Under the pieces are notes generated by a model. It was not told where the DNA came from and did not search any database. It saw nothing but the letters and a program-made list of their open reading frames with translations. Shown here piece after piece: positions 53,362 through 54,367 of a stretch of 54,367 bases of DNA. The stretch spans positions 290,258-344,624 of the forward strand of contig NZ_BJTC01000005.1 of NCBI RefSeq assembly GCF_006829085.1, in the 5' to 3' direction. Every line of letters begins with the position of its first letter. The stretch's first letter is position 1. Both the position numbers and the translations under genes were made by a program. The stretch is from Chryseobacterium sp. ON_d1. GTDB lineage: Bacteria; Bacteroidota; Bacteroidia; Flavobacteriales; Weeksellaceae.

Positions 53362-53436
53362 AGTAGTGGCAAATATGAACAAGAAATGTTCATTCCTACA
53401 ATAGTAATAGGAGGAACACCAATAGTCGTAAAATAA
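53362..53436 (+). pseudogene. Relic of a toxin C-terminus
   Basis: A 24-codon open stretch ends at a TAA that directly touches the next ATG (TAAATG). It reads ...EQEMFIPTIVIGGTPIVVK, with a protein-like strand pattern and G/C content higher than its surroundings. It lacks any start or upstream domain. Since toxins here end within a few bases of their immunity gene, it is best read as the tail of a toxin lost by deletion. Confidence 0.5.
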
Positions 53437-53787
53437 ATGGAAACAAGCAATTTTCAAAAAATATTAAATTTATTTAAAAAGCGAAGTGATAATTATTTAT
53501 GTGCAACCATATATAATTATTTAAATTCCATAGATAAACTTGAATATATTCTTATTGATAAAAATAAGGCAAATTCTATATATACAGTAAGAAATGAAAT
53601 CAATAATACTGTAAATGAAAGTCTAAAAATTCAAGGTTATGATGAGTTATTAGATAGTCTTAATCAATTTAATAGTAAAAAAGTAATTATTAGCAACTTT
53701 GATTATAACAAAAAGGATTTCACCATATTTATCAATGACAAAGAGACCCAAATATTAGGAATATTATGGCGGGATATCAATGAATAA
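53437..53787 (+). CDS. Small A+T-rich protein, possible orphan immunity
   Basis: A protein of 116 residues with no signal peptide or membrane helix. It begins with helices (FQKILNLFKKRSDNYLCATIYNYLNSIDKL) and ends in strands (KDFTIFINDKETQILGILW). No family recognised. The ATG follows the stop of the toxin relic without a gap, which supports a former toxin-immunity pair. Confidence 0.5.
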   Translation: METSNFQKILNLFKKRSDNYLCATIYNYLNSIDKLEYILIDKNKANSIYTVRNEINNTVNESLKIQGYDELLDSLNQFNSKKVIISNFDYNKKDFTIFINDKETQILGILWRDINE

Positions 53788-53849
53788 AAATAATATCCTT
53801 TGTTAATGAAGAGCTAATTAATTGAGTCTTTAAGTATAATATGTTATTC

Positions 53850-53857
53850 TATATTTG
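53850..53857 (+). promoter_or_regulatory. -7 promoter box of the last small gene
   Basis: TATATTTG fits TAnnTTTG exactly and lies 28 bp before the ATG at 53886. The nearest TTG is 25 bp further upstream, a longer spacer than usual. Confidence 0.4.
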
Positions 53858-53885
53858 GACAACAAAATAAATTGTTAGTAGAGAA

Positions 53886-54215
53886 ATGAAAGAACTAATT
53901 TATTCTAAAATAAAAGAATATGATCCTCAATTAGATGATTTTGAAATCTCATATTCAAATCATCCTTTATTGTTGGATGATATGATTATGTCCTATAAAG
54001 GAAGAAATAAATTAGCTAAAAGCGAAAATATAAAAGAATTAACATCTGAGATCTTAAATAATCTTCTTTTAATCAAAAACGAATCTGTTGAATATGTAAA
54101 ATTTGTTGTTGTAAGATATAATATTACGAGTAGGCTGTTTGTTTTCGCAGAAGACTATTCAAAAGTTTTTTTTGATTTTATATTTCCAACACAAAACAAT
54201 TCAGAATTCAATTAG
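53886..54215 (+). CDS. Small A+T-rich protein, possible orphan immunity
   Basis: A protein of 109 residues, acidic, cytosolic-looking. Helix KELIYSKIKEYDPQLDDFEI, then LTSEILNNLLLIKNES, then strands VEYVKFVVVRYN and RLFVFAEDYSKVFFDFIF. No family recognised. It is the fifth small gene after an RHS tip and may have its own promoter. Its base use matches the other small genes of the array. Confidence 0.5.
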   Translation: MKELIYSKIKEYDPQLDDFEISYSNHPLLLDDMIMSYKGRNKLAKSENIKELTSEILNNLLLIKNESVEYVKFVVVRYNITSRLFVFAEDYSKVFFDFIFPTQNNSEFN

Positions 54216-54298
54216 AAATTAAAAACTACATATTCAGGAACAAGTGAAGACTTCCCCTTTTTCAAACTGTTGATAAATATAAAATATCTTCTAATAGA

Positions 54299-54367
54299 TT
54301 AAATATTCTTAGCATATAACCAAGGGCTAAGTCCATTCAAAGATTTATGTGGATGATTACTATTATA
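54299..54367 (-). mobile_element. IS3-family transposase (OrfB), C-terminal end
   Basis: The last 22 codons of a minus-strand gene are visible, with NHPHKSLNGLSPWLYAKNI before TAA. The YN..HPH.SL.GL.P pattern is the typical end of IS3-group DDE transposases. The rest lies outside the window. TGAAGACTTCCCCTTTTTC at 54245-54263 may be part of the IS terminal repeat, but the other end is not seen. Confidence 0.8.

Noticed and set aside
53818..53889. Second possible toxin relic before the last small gene (23 open codons, stop overlapping the ATG)
   Set aside because: A perfect -7 promoter box lies inside it and the translated sequence is not convincing; chance is likely in such A+T-rich DNA.
52305..54215. 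CRISPR-like or tandem repeats in the A+T-rich end of the window
   Set aside because: No regularly spaced repeats were found; the likeness comes only from base composition.

Overview
The window comes from a Bacteroidota genome, almost certainly the class Flavobacteriia and most like Chryseobacterium or a close relative. Three things point there: promoters with a TAnnTTTG -7 box instead of a sigma70 -10 box and no clear Shine-Dalgarno sites; several secreted proteins ending in the type IX secretion (T9SS) sorting domain; and the family set (DUF4290, DUF4295, DUF6443-RHS, flavobacterial OmpA-like barrels). No rRNA, tRNA or CRISPR array was recognised.

Positions 1-14080 are mostly housekeeping: two tandem OmpA-like barrels behind folK, divergent sppA, a GlsB-type membrane protein, ridA-ftsY, the rpmB-rpmG-DUF4295 ribosomal operon, a T9SS FG-GAP protein, lnt, a VanZ protein, proC, and an aminotransferase-lipoprotein-murB operon. 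Positions 14300-20160 hold a fibronectin T9SS protein, an unrecognised pair of exported proteins and a DUF1801 protein. A 110-bp MITE-like element follows at 20259-20368.

Positions 20432-29363 (minus strand) form a metal-transport block: mgtC, mgtA, then a CzcB-CzcA-TolC type divalent-cation efflux system. A long hairpin sits in the mgtC leader. Next are an RhtA-like exporter, an OmpR-type two-component pair, a YiiX-like cysteine hydrolase and a stand-alone NIL-domain gene whose -33 box lies inside a perfect 14-bp palindrome. A 27-codon candidate gene with its own terminator, murA-DUF4290, a lipoprotein alpha-amylase, a DUF393/haem-binding pair and katG (with a dyad over its promoter) complete this part.

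Positions 42478-54367 are a polymorphic-toxin island. A T9SS repeat protein, an SpvB/TcB-like 961-residue protein and a 1240-residue DUF6443-RHS protein are transcribed together, and each starts with a signal peptide. The RHS protein ends in a variable, partly hydrophobic tip followed by a two-helix membrane protein, its likely immunity partner. Behind a perfect 17-bp hairpin lies an orphan RHS cassette: a 305-bp near-copy of the RHS core end joined to a different tip and a new candidate immunity gene. Three more small A+T-rich genes follow. One is directly preceded by what looks like the last residues of a lost toxin. The window ends in the 3' end of an IS3-family transposase. The layout suggests that toxin tips are exchanged by recombination in the duplicated core while immunity genes accumulate downstream, and that delivery may involve Sec plus T9SS rather than type VI secretion.
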